Of a DNA stretch of 64,000 bases, positions 17,691 to 26,009 are shown piece by piece. Where the stretch lies: the NCBI GenBank assembly GCA_963934795.1, contig CAWWAF010000005.1:1-64000 (forward strand). The letters run 5' to 3'. Below the pieces are notes generated by a model that saw only the letters and a program-made list of their open reading frames with translations, was not told where the DNA came from and made no database searches. A program made the position numbers and the translations under genes. This DNA comes from UBA8438 sp963934795 (GTDB lineage: Bacteria > Acidobacteriota > Vicinamibacteria > Vicinamibacterales > UBA8438). The first letter of the stretch is position 1. Each line of letters starts with the position of its first letter.

Positions 17691-18577
17691 GCGTACTCCT
17701 CCCGAAAGCGCTCTCGGAGCCAGTTGCTGGCGAGATTCAACAGAAACGTGCTGACGAACAGCAGCATCCCGACCGCGAAGATCGTCCGATACGCGAGGGT
17801 CCCGGCCGGGGTGTCCCCCAGACTCACCTGCACGATGTAGGCGGTCATCGTTTCCACCGGCACGAGTGGATTGGCGGTGAGCCGCGGCTGCTGGCCGGCA
17901 GCAATGGTCACGATCATGGTTTCGCCGATTGCCCGCGATGCGGCCAGGATGCCCGCGGCCGAGATACCTGAAAGGGCGGCCGGCAGCACGACGCGGGTCG
18001 TGGTCTGCATCTTGGTCGCGCCGAGCGCGTACGCCGCTTCGCGCAGCCCGCGTGGCACACCGTGGAGCGCATCTTCAGAGAGCGACGACACCATCGGGAG
18101 GATCATGATTCCCATGACCAGCCCGGGACTCAACGCGTTGAATCCAGACAACCCGGGAATCACCTGCTGGAGCAAGGGCGTGACGAACAGCAAGGCGAAG
18201 TAGCCGTAGACGACCGTCGGTACGCCAGCCAGCACCTCAAGCACCGGTTTGACGATACGACGCACTTTCGCCGGTGCGTATTCGCTGAGATATACCGCCG
18301 CCAGTAGCCCGGCCGGCACCGCGACCGCCATCGCAATCGCGGACACCAGCAGGGTGCCGGCCACCAACGGCAGGACGCCGAACGACTTCTGGAAGAACAG
18401 AGGGGTCCAGACGGTGCCGAAGAGAAATTCGAACGGGGAGACCTCCCGGAAGAACTGGAAGGTCTCGACCGCGAGCACCGACAGAATGCCGAGCGTGACC
18501 AGAATCGACACGCCGGCGCAGGCGCGTAGCGCCCACTCGACGACCTGTTCGAGGAGGTCACGCCGTCTTCTCGACAT
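17687..18577 (-). CDS. pstC: Phosphate ABC transporter permease PstC
   Basis: The product is 296 residues with six predicted membrane segments and the ATPase-coupling loop EAAYALGATKMQTTTRVVLP. The N-terminus (MSRRRRDLLEQVVEW) is positively charged, as expected for a cytoplasmic start. Its ATG lies two bases after the pstS stop and its 3' end overlaps pstA by four bases. Order and spacing are those of a single pst transcript. Confidence 0.95.
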   Translation of the reverse strand: MSRRRRDLLEQVVEWALRACAGVSILVTLGILSVLAVETFQFFREVSPFEFLFGTVWTPLFFQKSFGVLPLVAGTLLVSAIAMAVAVPAGLLAAVYLSEYAPAKVRRIVKPVLEVLAGVPTVVYGYFALLFVTPLLQQVIPGLSGFNALSPGLVMGIMILPMVSSLSEDALHGVPRGLREAAYALGATKMQTTTRVVLPAALSGISAAGILAASRAIGETMIVTIAAGQQPRLTANPLVPVETMTAYIVQVSLGDTPAGTLAYRTIFAVGMLLFVSTFLLNLASNWLRERFREEYA

Positions 18578-18579
18578 GG

Positions 18580-19635
18580 TCAGTGGCCACCCAGCAACGC
18601 CGTGAGCGATGCTGTCTTGTCTCCGTGTCCGAACATCGTCCCGGTGGCGCGATCATCGACCCGGCGCTGCACCAGCGCGTACTCGGCGTCACTCAACGGC
18701 ACGTAGCCCACCTCTCGCACGAGCGAGGCCCCGTCTGACAGAAAAAAATTCACAAACCCGCTCACCTCGGCCCGCTCCAATGCATCCGGATTGACATAAA
18801 TGAAGATGGGGCGAGACAGTGGCTGATAGGTCCCCTCACGCACGGAGTCCGGCGACGGCGCAACGGCGCCAGCGCCGTTGGTCTCATCACCGTCGTCGAC
18901 CGACAGCAGCTTCAATTTTCCGCGGTTGGCTTCGTAGTACGCGTAGCCGAAGAAGCCGAGCGCCAACGGATCGGTTGCCACTCCTTGCACCAACACGTTG
19001 TCGTCCTCGCTCGACGTGAAGTCACCGCGGCTGGCACTCTCTTGTCCGACGATCGCCTGCGTGAAGTAGTCGAACGTTCCTGAGTCGACGCCGGGACCAA
19101 ACAGATGGAGTTCACTGTCTGGCCAGTCCGGTCGCACCTGATTCCAGGAGGTCACCGTTCCCTGCGCGGCCGGGTTCCACATCCGCTCGAGGTCGTCAGG
19201 GGTCAGCGTGCTGACCCAATCGTTGTCCGGGTGCACGACGACGGAGATCCCATCGTAGGCAATCGGCAACTCGACAAACTCAATTCCGGCCGCCGCACAT
19301 GCGTCGATTTCGACGGCCTTGATCGGACGTGACCCATTCGAGATGTCGGTCTCACCGGCGCAGAATTTCTTGAAGCCACCACCGGTCCCAGAGACCCCCA
19401 CCGTGACCCGTGCCGCCGCGTCGACCAGCTGGAATTCCTCAGCCACCGCCTCCGCGATCGGAAACACAGTGCTAGAGCCATCGACGGTAATGACGGCCGT
19501 GCTCGTGGCGTCGCCCGCACCCGCCGCGCCTCCACATCCGATGGTGCCGAGCAGGACGGCCGACACACTGGCGCACTGCATTCTGCGACGTGCCCGCTTC
19601 CCTGCCCGAACGAGGCAACGGTCTGTCTTTGACAT
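18580..19635 (-). CDS. pstS: Periplasmic phosphate-binding protein PstS
   Basis: The product is 351 residues from the ATG at 19633-19635. Binding-site segments are VDGSSTVFPIAEAVAEEF, VSGTGGGFKKFCAGETDISNG-S-R, and GPGVDSGTFDYFTQAI. Export is by an N-terminal signal with a basic stretch (KRARRR), a hydrophobic core and a terminal Cys in TIGCGG, so it may be a lipoprotein with an imperfect lipobox. A second in-frame ATG at 19663-19665 lies inside the fourth Pho-box repeat, so it is probably upstream of the transcript start. A -10-like TACTGT at 19643-19648 would place transcription start at about 19636, giving a leaderless or nearly leaderless mRNA. Confidence 0.92.
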   Translation of the reverse strand: MSKTDRCLVRAGKRARRRMQCASVSAVLLGTIGCGGAAGAGDATSTAVITVDGSSTVFPIAEAVAEEFQLVDAAARVTVGVSGTGGGFKKFCAGETDISNGSRPIKAVEIDACAAAGIEFVELPIAYDGISVVVHPDNDWVSTLTPDDLERMWNPAAQGTVTSWNQVRPDWPDSELHLFGPGVDSGTFDYFTQAIVGQESASRGDFTSSEDDNVLVQGVATDPLALGFFGYAYYEANRGKLKLLSVDDGDETNGAGAVAPSPDSVREGTYQPLSRPIFIYVNPDALERAEVSGFVNFFLSDGASLVREVGYVPLSDAEYALVQRRVDDRATGTMFGHGDKTASLTALLGGH

Positions 19636-19642
19636 ACTGATC

Positions 19643-19648
19643 ACAGTA
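19643..19648 (-). promoter_or_regulatory. Possible -10 element of the pst operon (TACTGT)
   Basis: Read on the minus strand it is TACTGT, ten bases downstream of the last Pho-box repeat and seven bases before the preferred pstS ATG. This is the spacing expected when PhoB replaces the -35 contact. Confidence 0.45.
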
Positions 19649-19658
19649 GCCTCAGACA

Positions 19659-19698
19659 GTTTCATGGTTGTTACGGGACTGTTAAATCTACGTTACAG
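19659..19698 (-). promoter_or_regulatory. Pho-box array: four heptamer direct repeats with 11-bp period
   Basis: On the minus strand the heptamers CTGTAAC, ATTTAAC, CCGTAAC and ATGAAAC (plus-strand positions 19692-19698, 19681-19687, 19670-19676, 19659-19665) follow one another exactly 11 bp apart, each separated by four bases. PhoB-family proteins bind 7-bp direct repeats with 4-bp spacers, one monomer per repeat, so this array fits two PhoB dimers in tandem. It lies directly upstream of pstS in an operon that itself encodes PhoB, which implies autoregulation. Confidence 0.8.
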
Positions 19699-19754
19699 AT
19701 GCGAAGTCGCTCCGTTGTGGGCCGACACCCCGCTTCTCGTACCGAACGGTAGGC

Positions 19755-19760
19755 TATAGT
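19755..19760 (+). promoter_or_regulatory. Possible -10 element of pyk (TATAGT)
   Basis: TATAGT ends seven bases before the pyk ATG at 19768, with no room for a leader and no ribosome site. It is consistent with a leaderless transcript. No clear -35 box is seen. Confidence 0.4.
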
Positions 19761-19767
19761 TCCAAAC

Positions 19768-21219
19768 ATGGCTGAGCGGCGGGATTTCCGACAAACCAAG
19801 ATCATCTGCACGCTCGGTCCGTCGAGCGACTCGGTCGACACGATCCGCGACCTCGCCAGGGCTGGGATGAACGTGGCGCGGCTGAACATGTCCCACGGGG
19901 ACCATGACAGCCACCTGCGGACCATTCGTCACATAGACGACCTGCGCCACGAATTGAATCATCCGGTCGCGGTGCTGCTCGACCTACAGGGACCGGCTAT
20001 CCGCACCGGGGAGCGACGAGGGAACCTCGAGCTTGCCGTCGGAGAAGAGTTCTCAGTCAGCGTCGCGCCGTCGGAGAATCCGGAGGAAAAGAGCATTCAT
20101 GTCGACTACGAAGACATGGTGCACCAGTTGCACGCGGGAGATCGCATCACCGTCGACAACGGCTTGATCAACCTTGAGGTGTTGGAAGTGCGGGCTCGCG
20201 ATCTCCGGTGCCGCGTCCTCGATGGGGGCACGCTGGGCTCTCGCAAGCACATCAACCTTCCGGGGATCCGGGTCAACCTGCCGTCGATCTCTGAGCAAGA
20301 CAAGGCCGACATACGTTTCGGCATCAGGCACAACGTCGACTTTCTCGCGGTGTCGTTCGTCCGCAGCGCGGAGGCTCTGCGAGAGGCGCGCCGGGTGATC
20401 GTGGACGCGGGGGGACACCACGCCAGATTGATCGCGAAGATCGAAAACCAGGAGGGTATCGACAACCTGGACGAGATCATCGCCGAGGCCGACGGCATCA
20501 TGGTGGCCCGCGGCGATCTGGGCGTGGAAGTCCCGTTCGCTGAACTGCCGGTCGCCCAGCGGAACATGGTGCGTAAGTGCGCCGTCGCGGGCAAACCAGT
20601 CATTGTGGCCACGCATCTGCTCGAGTCGATGATCGAGCACCCGATGCCCACTCGTGCGGAGGTTGGTGACGTCGCCAACGCGGTCCTCGAGGAAGTCGAC
20701 GCGGTGATGCTGAGCGGAGAGACCGCGACCGGCAAACATCCTGTGCGATGCGTAGAGGTCCTGGGTCAGATCGCCCGTCGTTCCGAGAAAGAGGAGGGTC
20801 TCGGCTTTCACGCCTTGCGGGACCCCACAACTGTGCGTCAACAACTGGCCCGCAGCGCGTGTCGTCTGGCCGACTCGCTCGCCTCGCCGGCCATCGTCGT
20901 CATCACCAGAACCGGACGACTCGGCCGGCTCGTGAGCGGCTTCCGCCCCAAGAGCGCGATCATCTACGCGTTCACCAACGTCGCCGCCGTCGAGCGCGCG
21001 CTGTGGTTGTACCGATCGGTGGTGCCGTTCGAGATGGAACGGTCTGACGAGCCTGAGCAGAGGGTGGTCGATGCCTTCGAGCGACTACAGCACCACAATC
21101 GGCTCGTGCCAGGAGACCCCATTGTCGTGATCTCCGACATCGCCACGAGTCACGGCGACGTCACCGCGATTCAAGTGCGACACATCGACAGCGACCGACG
21201 CTGTCCTTCGATGGCATAA
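19768..21219 (+). CDS. pyk: Pyruvate kinase
   Basis: The product is 483 residues, normal for bacteria. It converts phosphoenolpyruvate and ADP to pyruvate and ATP. Landmarks: TKIICTLGPSSDS at the N-terminus, GMNVARLNMSHGD, LDLQGPAIRTG, the signature LIAKIENQEGIDNLDEI with the catalytic lysine, IMVARGDLGVEVP, and MLSGETATGKHPV. The C-terminal allosteric domain (about 355-475) is present but short. It diverges from the phosphate operon; the 102 bases between pstS and pyk hold the Pho-box array. Confidence 0.97.
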   Translation: MAERRDFRQTKIICTLGPSSDSVDTIRDLARAGMNVARLNMSHGDHDSHLRTIRHIDDLRHELNHPVAVLLDLQGPAIRTGERRGNLELAVGEEFSVSVAPSENPEEKSIHVDYEDMVHQLHAGDRITVDNGLINLEVLEVRARDLRCRVLDGGTLGSRKHINLPGIRVNLPSISEQDKADIRFGIRHNVDFLAVSFVRSAEALREARRVIVDAGGHHARLIAKIENQEGIDNLDEIIAEADGIMVARGDLGVEVPFAELPVAQRNMVRKCAVAGKPVIVATHLLESMIEHPMPTRAEVGDVANAVLEEVDAVMLSGETATGKHPVRCVEVLGQIARRSEKEEGLGFHALRDPTTVRQQLARSACRLADSLASPAIVVITRTGRLGRLVSGFRPKSAIIYAFTNVAAVERALWLYRSVVPFEMERSDEPEQRVVDAFERLQHHNRLVPGDPIVVISDIATSHGDVTAIQVRHIDSDRRCPSMA

Positions 21220-21252
21220 CCAGGCAGCTTACCTAACAGTTGGGGTGCGACC

Positions 21253-22224
21253 ATGCGCGGTTCAGCGGCGGCATCGAGCTCGACTCGAATGGCAAGGCGT
21301 CGGTCGGCGGCGATGACGGTTCACATCGCCGTGTGGGGTCTGCTGGCGGCCTGCGCGTCGCCGTCTGGCGCACAGACCGCGGACAGGCCTCGTACGGCCT
21401 GGAACACGCCTGACTTCAGTGGATATTGGGAATATCGCAGCAGCACGCCTTTGCAGCGCCCGGAGACGCTTGCAGACAAGGCGGTGTTGACGCCCGCCGA
21501 AGCGGCGGCCTACCTGCCTCAGCGACTGACCGACATTGGGGCTGAGCGTGACCTGCAGCTGAACGCCGACTGGTGGGAACCAGGAGGACTGACAGACGAT
21601 CGGACGTCGATGATCGTCGACCCACCAAACGGCCGGCTGCCCACGATGACGGCCGACGCGCGGCACCGCGACCGGACGATTGGTCTGCGGTCACGGTCGC
21701 GGCCCGCTGACGGACCAGAAGACCGAGAACGCTACGAGCGCTGCATCATGGGCCGCACCGTTCCGCTCATGGCGGTCGCTCCGAACCGGCTCGCACAATT
21801 TTTCCAGACCCCCGACCACCTGGTCATCCTGCACGAACAGAACTGGGACACACGGATTATTCGGATTTCTGACGGGCCCCATCCAGCGGATTATGTCCGC
21901 CAGTGGCAAGGAGACTCATACGCGCACTGGGACGGCGATACGCTGATCATTCAGTCCGCGAACTTCAACGGCGCATGGACGCTGAACGGCACCGGGCCAG
22001 ACATGCGTGTGGAGGAGCGAATCGCCATCGGGCACAACGGCACGCTCGACTATCGGTTCACCGTCGACGACCCGGCGTCGTTCGCCGCGCGGTGGACGGT
22101 CGGGTTTCCGATCACCCCCGCCCGTGGCCCGCTGTTTGAGAACGCCTGCCACGAAGGCAACTACAGCATGCCCTTGATCCTGAGCGGGGCCCGGGCCGAG
22201 GAGCGGCGCGACTCGGCCCGCTAG
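21253..22224 (+). CDS. Secreted ACHEGN-family protein, copy 1 (unknown function)
   Basis: The product is 323 residues with a signal peptide (cleavage near SGA-Q). It is one of four paralogues in the window that share: an N-terminal D-[FL]-x-G-x-W and T-P-[LV]-[EQ]-R-P; V-D-P-P-N-G-R-[LI]-P; a mid-protein Cys (here C164 in YERCIMG); a W-D-G-D-T-L-[IV]-[IV] strand; and a C-terminal E-x-A-C-H-E-G-N-Y (Cys C299). The two conserved cysteines suggest a disulfide in the periplasm. Function is unknown. This copy follows pyk and is convergent with the FkbM/quinoprotein pair. It is the most divergent copy, lacking the LHLVERF motif. Confidence 0.7.
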   Translation: MRGSAAASSSTRMARRRSAAMTVHIAVWGLLAACASPSGAQTADRPRTAWNTPDFSGYWEYRSSTPLQRPETLADKAVLTPAEAAAYLPQRLTDIGAERDLQLNADWWEPGGLTDDRTSMIVDPPNGRLPTMTADARHRDRTIGLRSRSRPADGPEDRERYERCIMGRTVPLMAVAPNRLAQFFQTPDHLVILHEQNWDTRIIRISDGPHPADYVRQWQGDSYAHWDGDTLIIQSANFNGAWTLNGTGPDMRVEERIAIGHNGTLDYRFTVDDPASFAARWTVGFPITPARGPLFENACHEGNYSMPLILSGARAEERRDSAR

Positions 22225-22257
22225 CTGCCCGACGGGAATACCAATCGCGCCGGGGCC

Positions 22258-23112
22258 TCAGTCGAGGGGCCGTGCCACGTAGTCGTGCTTGAAGACCTGG
22301 CTCACGGAATAATTGAGCGCCTCCAGCTTTCCCCGGGTGACCGCGATTCTCTCCAAGACATCGGGTGACGCGGTCTCGAGGTCTGTCCCCCCCATGATCT
22401 CGATGAGAATCACCGGTCGGTTACGGCGAATGGTGTCCACCGCCCCGTCAAGCACCTCGTTCTCATAGGTCTCCACGTCGATCTTGAGCAGAGACACCCG
22501 CTCAAAATGGAAGCTGTCGAGCGACCGGAGTTCCGCTGCATCGCCACCGGCACCAACGCCAGTCCCACCCTCGTTACCGGGCGTCGTGGGGTTCATTTCA
22601 ATGACCCGCGTGGCACCCGAACCGATGGCCATGCGCATCGCCACAACATTCGTCAGGCCGTTGAGCGCCAGGTTGTGGTGCAACTCCCGATAGATCTTCC
22701 GCTGCGGCTCGAATGCGTAGACGCGACCCCAGGGACCAGCCAGCTGCCCGATCCGCACGGTGTGGGTTCCGATGTGCGCCCCCACTTCGACGACGACTGA
22801 GCCGGGGACAATGTGCTCTGCGAGGAGATCGAACGAGTGCCGCTCCCACTTGTCGCCCGCGACGATGACCTGCTTGATCATGTCCGCCGGATCGTCGACA
22901 AAGAAGCTGCCGACGTCGGGAACGTCGTACCGCTGGTAGTCAGCGAGGGGAAACGCGTTGAGGTAGCGACGGATTTCTTCGCGATCGTCAAGGAGCGCAG
23001 GCGACACCGAGACGAGCGGTATCGGCTCGTATGGGGGCGGTGGCGCGTCGCAGGCGGCGACCAGCACCGCGATCACGGGCAGTGGCATCCATCCAGACGT
23101 TGAAATCTTCAT
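22258..23112 (-). CDS. FkbM-family methyltransferase domain protein with a lipoprotein signal
   Basis: The product is 284 residues. The fold is recognisable from SAM motif I (VVVEVGAHIGTHTVRIG), AFEPQRKIYRELHHN, and the FkbM-type LLKIDVETYENEVLDG. FkbM proteins O-methylate sugars, lipids or other small molecules, normally in the cytoplasm. Here the N-terminus is a lipoprotein signal: hydrophobic LPVIAVLVAA then C21, followed by a Pro-rich spacer. Export would separate it from cytoplasmic SAM, so either the domain has another role outside or the true start is internal. It lies 19 bases downstream of a PQQ dehydrogenase on the same strand. Confidence 0.75.
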   Translation of the reverse strand: MKISTSGWMPLPVIAVLVAACDAPPPPYEPIPLVSVSPALLDDREEIRRYLNAFPLADYQRYDVPDVGSFFVDDPADMIKQVIVAGDKWERHSFDLLAEHIVPGSVVVEVGAHIGTHTVRIGQLAGPWGRVYAFEPQRKIYRELHHNLALNGLTNVVAMRMAIGSGATRVIEMNPTTPGNEGGTGVGAGGDAAELRSLDSFHFERVSLLKIDVETYENEVLDGAVDTIRRNRPVILIEIMGGTDLETASPDVLERIAVTRGKLEALNYSVSQVFKHDYVARPLD

Positions 23113-23131
23113 CGCGTGCGCGCGCGAGCCG

Positions 23132-25174
23132 TCAGTCGGGCAGCCCGAGTGCGATCAATCCGGGCGGGTCTCCGCCGACCGTCATCCCGATGTACTGCTT
23201 GCCATCGAGTAGGTAGGTCATCGGGTTGCTGACCCCCGCGCCGGGTAAATCGAGCGACCCCAGCTCCTCGCCCGTCGCCTTGTCGTAGGCCACGAGCTGC
23301 GGTCCGTCGTTGGTGCCTCCGGCGGTCAAGCTGTAGAGCAGCAGCGTCTTGGTGACCAGCGGGCCATTGCGCGTCGCATCGCCGCCCAGCGGCGGCAGAT
23401 CAAGATCGCGCAACAGCGGATTCCGCCGAAAGCGGTTACCGTCGCCGGTGGGCACCATCCACACGTGCTCCCCGGTGTTCATGTCGATGGCCGTCATCCG
23501 CGAGTATGGGGGCTTGACCAGCGGCAGTCCACGAGCCATGGTCGGCCGCGCCCCTCGACGGTTCTGCACGTAGGCGAGTGTCGACTCGTCCTCTGGCACC
23601 GTCTTCCGCAACGGCATGACACTCCAGGCGTTGTGCGACGGAATGTAGATGATGCCGGTCTCCGGATCGACCGAACCGCCCCCCCAGTTGCCACCACCGG
23701 CCGCGCTCGGACGAAACAGCGTGCCAGCGTTGCTGTGCGGCGTGTAGAGCGGGCCCAAACGAAACTCCGACACGGCGTCCATCGCCATCTGTCGTATCTC
23801 TGGGGTGAAGTCGATGAGGTCGTCCACGGTCAGTCCTTGATACTCGAACGGCGCAGGCTTCGTGGGAAATGGCTGCGTCCGTGACGGCAACTCGCCCTCG
23901 ATGTCTGTGTCGGTCTCGACCGCCCGTTCTTCGATGGGCCAGAGCGGCTCGCCAGTCACCCGATCGAAAGCAAAGACGAATCCTTGCTTCGTCACCTGCA
24001 CGACCGCCTTGACCTGGCGCCCCTCAATCGTGAGGTCCATGAGGTTAGGGGCCGCCGGCAGGTCGTAGTCCCACAACCCGTGGTGCAGAATCTGGAAGTG
24101 CCAGACCCGTTCACCGGTTTCGACATCGAGCGCCACCAGGCTCTCGGCGAACAGGTTGTCGCCTGGCCGATGACCGCCGTAGTAGTCCGGCGCCGCCGTG
24201 TTCATCGGAAGATAGAGGTACCCAAGCTCCTCATCGAAGCTCATCTGGGTCCAGACCCCGACCTTGCCGGTCTCGCGCCACGAATCGCCGCCCCAGGTGT
24301 CGTTACCAAATTCGTCCCCCTGGGGAATCGTGTGAAAGACCCATTTCACGCCGCCGGTCTTCACGTCGAATCCACGCATCCATCCCGGAGGTGCTTCCTT
24401 GGTGTTGTTGTAGGACGAGATCGACGCCGGCGTGATGATGGTGTCGCGGACCACAAACGGTGGCGACTGCACTGAATACAGCAAGGCGTTCAGCCAGTCG
24501 CGGCGGCCACGGTCCGCGCGCGGAATACCCTCCATCAGGTCGACCCGGCCGCCTGTCCCGAAGTCGACGCAGGGCCGCCCAGTCGCGGCCATGACGCAGA
24601 CAAGATATCCGTTCCCTGTCCCCCAGACGATTCGCGCATGCTCCGGTCCCTCCCGGTCCCAGTAGCCGACGCCCCGCTGGCTCCAGGTGAGACTCATGGT
24701 CGTCGTCCCCTCCTCGTAGCTCTTCGGGTTGTAGATCCAACGGGTCTCTCCGGTCCGGGCGTCGATGCCGGCGCCGATCGACAGGGGAGTATTCACGTAC
24801 AGCATCCCGTCGGCCATGATCGGCGTCGGTTTGAAATTTCGATAGTGGGGCGCGTTGCTGTCGCGCCACCGGTTTGGATCCTCGGCATTCAGGGCGGTGA
24901 CCACCTCTCTGATGGGCGCGCTCCATTCCCCTCCACCCGGTGTCGTTGTACTGAGCATGCCGTCCGGCGACAGCCACCTCCACTTCACTTCCAGTTGTTC
25001 GAAGTTGTCGGCTGTAATCTGCGCGAGCGGGGAGTACTTGGTGCTTCCAAGGTCTCCGCCAAAGGTGCGCCACTCGCCGTCTGCCGGCGCACCCTGTTGG
25101 GCGCGAACGTTGCTAGCGGCAAGCAGGACAACGACGCCAACGAGAACGAGCCGAACCCTTTGCGATAGGCACAT
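23132..25174 (-). CDS. PQQ-dependent dehydrogenase (quinoprotein glucose-dehydrogenase-like), copy 1
   Basis: The product is 680 residues with a signal peptide (cleavage near VRA-Q). The eight-bladed quinoprotein propeller opens with EWRTFGGDLGSTKYSPL and contains TWGGDSW, the metal/PQQ-side segment HHGLWDYDLPAAPNL, FVFAFDRVTGEPLWPIEER and KPPYSRMTAIDMNTGEHVW. It lacks membrane helices and a fused cytochrome domain, so electrons must pass to a separate carrier. Substrate cannot be read from sequence; sugars or alcohols are likely. The start is supported by GAGGAG nine bases before the ATG. It is close in sequence to the copy at 47022 and likely co-transcribed with the FkbM lipoprotein gene. 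Confidence 0.9.
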   Translation of the reverse strand: MCLSQRVRLVLVGVVVLLAASNVRAQQGAPADGEWRTFGGDLGSTKYSPLAQITADNFEQLEVKWRWLSPDGMLSTTTPGGGEWSAPIREVVTALNAEDPNRWRDSNAPHYRNFKPTPIMADGMLYVNTPLSIGAGIDARTGETRWIYNPKSYEEGTTTMSLTWSQRGVGYWDREGPEHARIVWGTGNGYLVCVMAATGRPCVDFGTGGRVDLMEGIPRADRGRRDWLNALLYSVQSPPFVVRDTIITPASISSYNNTKEAPPGWMRGFDVKTGGVKWVFHTIPQGDEFGNDTWGGDSWRETGKVGVWTQMSFDEELGYLYLPMNTAAPDYYGGHRPGDNLFAESLVALDVETGERVWHFQILHHGLWDYDLPAAPNLMDLTIEGRQVKAVVQVTKQGFVFAFDRVTGEPLWPIEERAVETDTDIEGELPSRTQPFPTKPAPFEYQGLTVDDLIDFTPEIRQMAMDAVSEFRLGPLYTPHSNAGTLFRPSAAGGGNWGGGSVDPETGIIYIPSHNAWSVMPLRKTVPEDESTLAYVQNRRGARPTMARGLPLVKPPYSRMTAIDMNTGEHVWMVPTGDGNRFRRNPLLRDLDLPPLGGDATRNGPLVTKTLLLYSLTAGGTNDGPQLVAYDKATGEELGSLDLPGAGVSNPMTYLLDGKQYIGMTVGGDPPGLIALGLPD

Positions 25175-25284
25175 GACCGGTGACTCCTCACGCGGCCGCC
25201 ATCGGCCGTCGCCCGCATACTAGCAGGCTTGGGTTACGGCGGAGGGCGGCCCAAGCGTCCCTGCGCGTCCCTGGTTCTCCCTCG

Positions 25285-25964
25285 TTAACGCGAGACGCCT
25301 CCGTAGGCGATGTCGGTGAGATGGGCCATGTCGCGGTCGAAGGTGGCCAGGTCGTCTCTACAGAACTCGCTGAGACGAGTGTGCCCACACGCACGAACCA
25401 ACACCGTCATCAGCTCCTCGCTCGCGGACAAGAACTTGTGAAGTCGTTGTGCGGCCAGTTCCACCGGCAACCGCGCGCGCAGCTCAGGTTTCTGGGTCGC
25501 AATACCGACCGGGCAGTTATTCGACGAGCACGCCCGCATGCCGATGCACCCGATCGCCTGCATCGACAAATTGGACACCGCGACCGCATCCGCGCCGAGT
25601 GCCAGCGCCTTGGCGAAGTCGGTGTGGGTCCGCAGCCCGCCGGTGATCACGAGCGTGACGTTCCGGCGCCCGCGGGCGTCGAGATGACGCCGCGCCCGGG
25701 CCAGGGCGGGAATGGTGGGCACGGAGATATGGTCCCGAAACACGACCGGCGCCGCACCGGTATCGCCGCCTCGACCGTCGAGCTGGAGACGCCTGTCTGA
25801 AACAGATAGTCCCACCCGTGCAACCCGCAGATGAAGTTGTCTCCGGAGACGGAACCGTCCGCCATCAGCGCGCCCCGATGCAAACAGCGCCCGTAGAGGA
25901 CCGAGTGATTGTCGTCAAAGCGCACGATGACGAGGTCGGCGTTGCTGACTTGAGCGCCGACCAT
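25285..25964 (-). pseudogene. Rieske/FMN glutamate-synthase-like gene with internal deletion and frameshift
   Basis: Two parts of one protein lie in different frames. The 5' part (25964 to about 25795) encodes a Rieske [2Fe-2S] domain with both ligand pairs, GRCLHRGA and CGLHGWDY. The 3' part (about 25790 to 25285) encodes the end of a glutamate-synthase-type FMN barrel: DGRGGDTGAAPVVFRDH, TLVITGGLRTHTDFAKAL, and the 3Fe-4S-type cluster segment CIGMRACSSNNCPVGIATQ. The junction falls at about 25785-25795, where most of the FMN domain is missing. The Acidobacteria proteins this resembles are around 500 residues; here only about 220 codons remain. It is downstream of the integral membrane gene on the same strand. 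Confidence 0.75.
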
Positions 25965-26009
25965 GTCGCGATCTTCACTTTCTCTGCATCGCTCTCTCTC
26001 CCTATTCGG

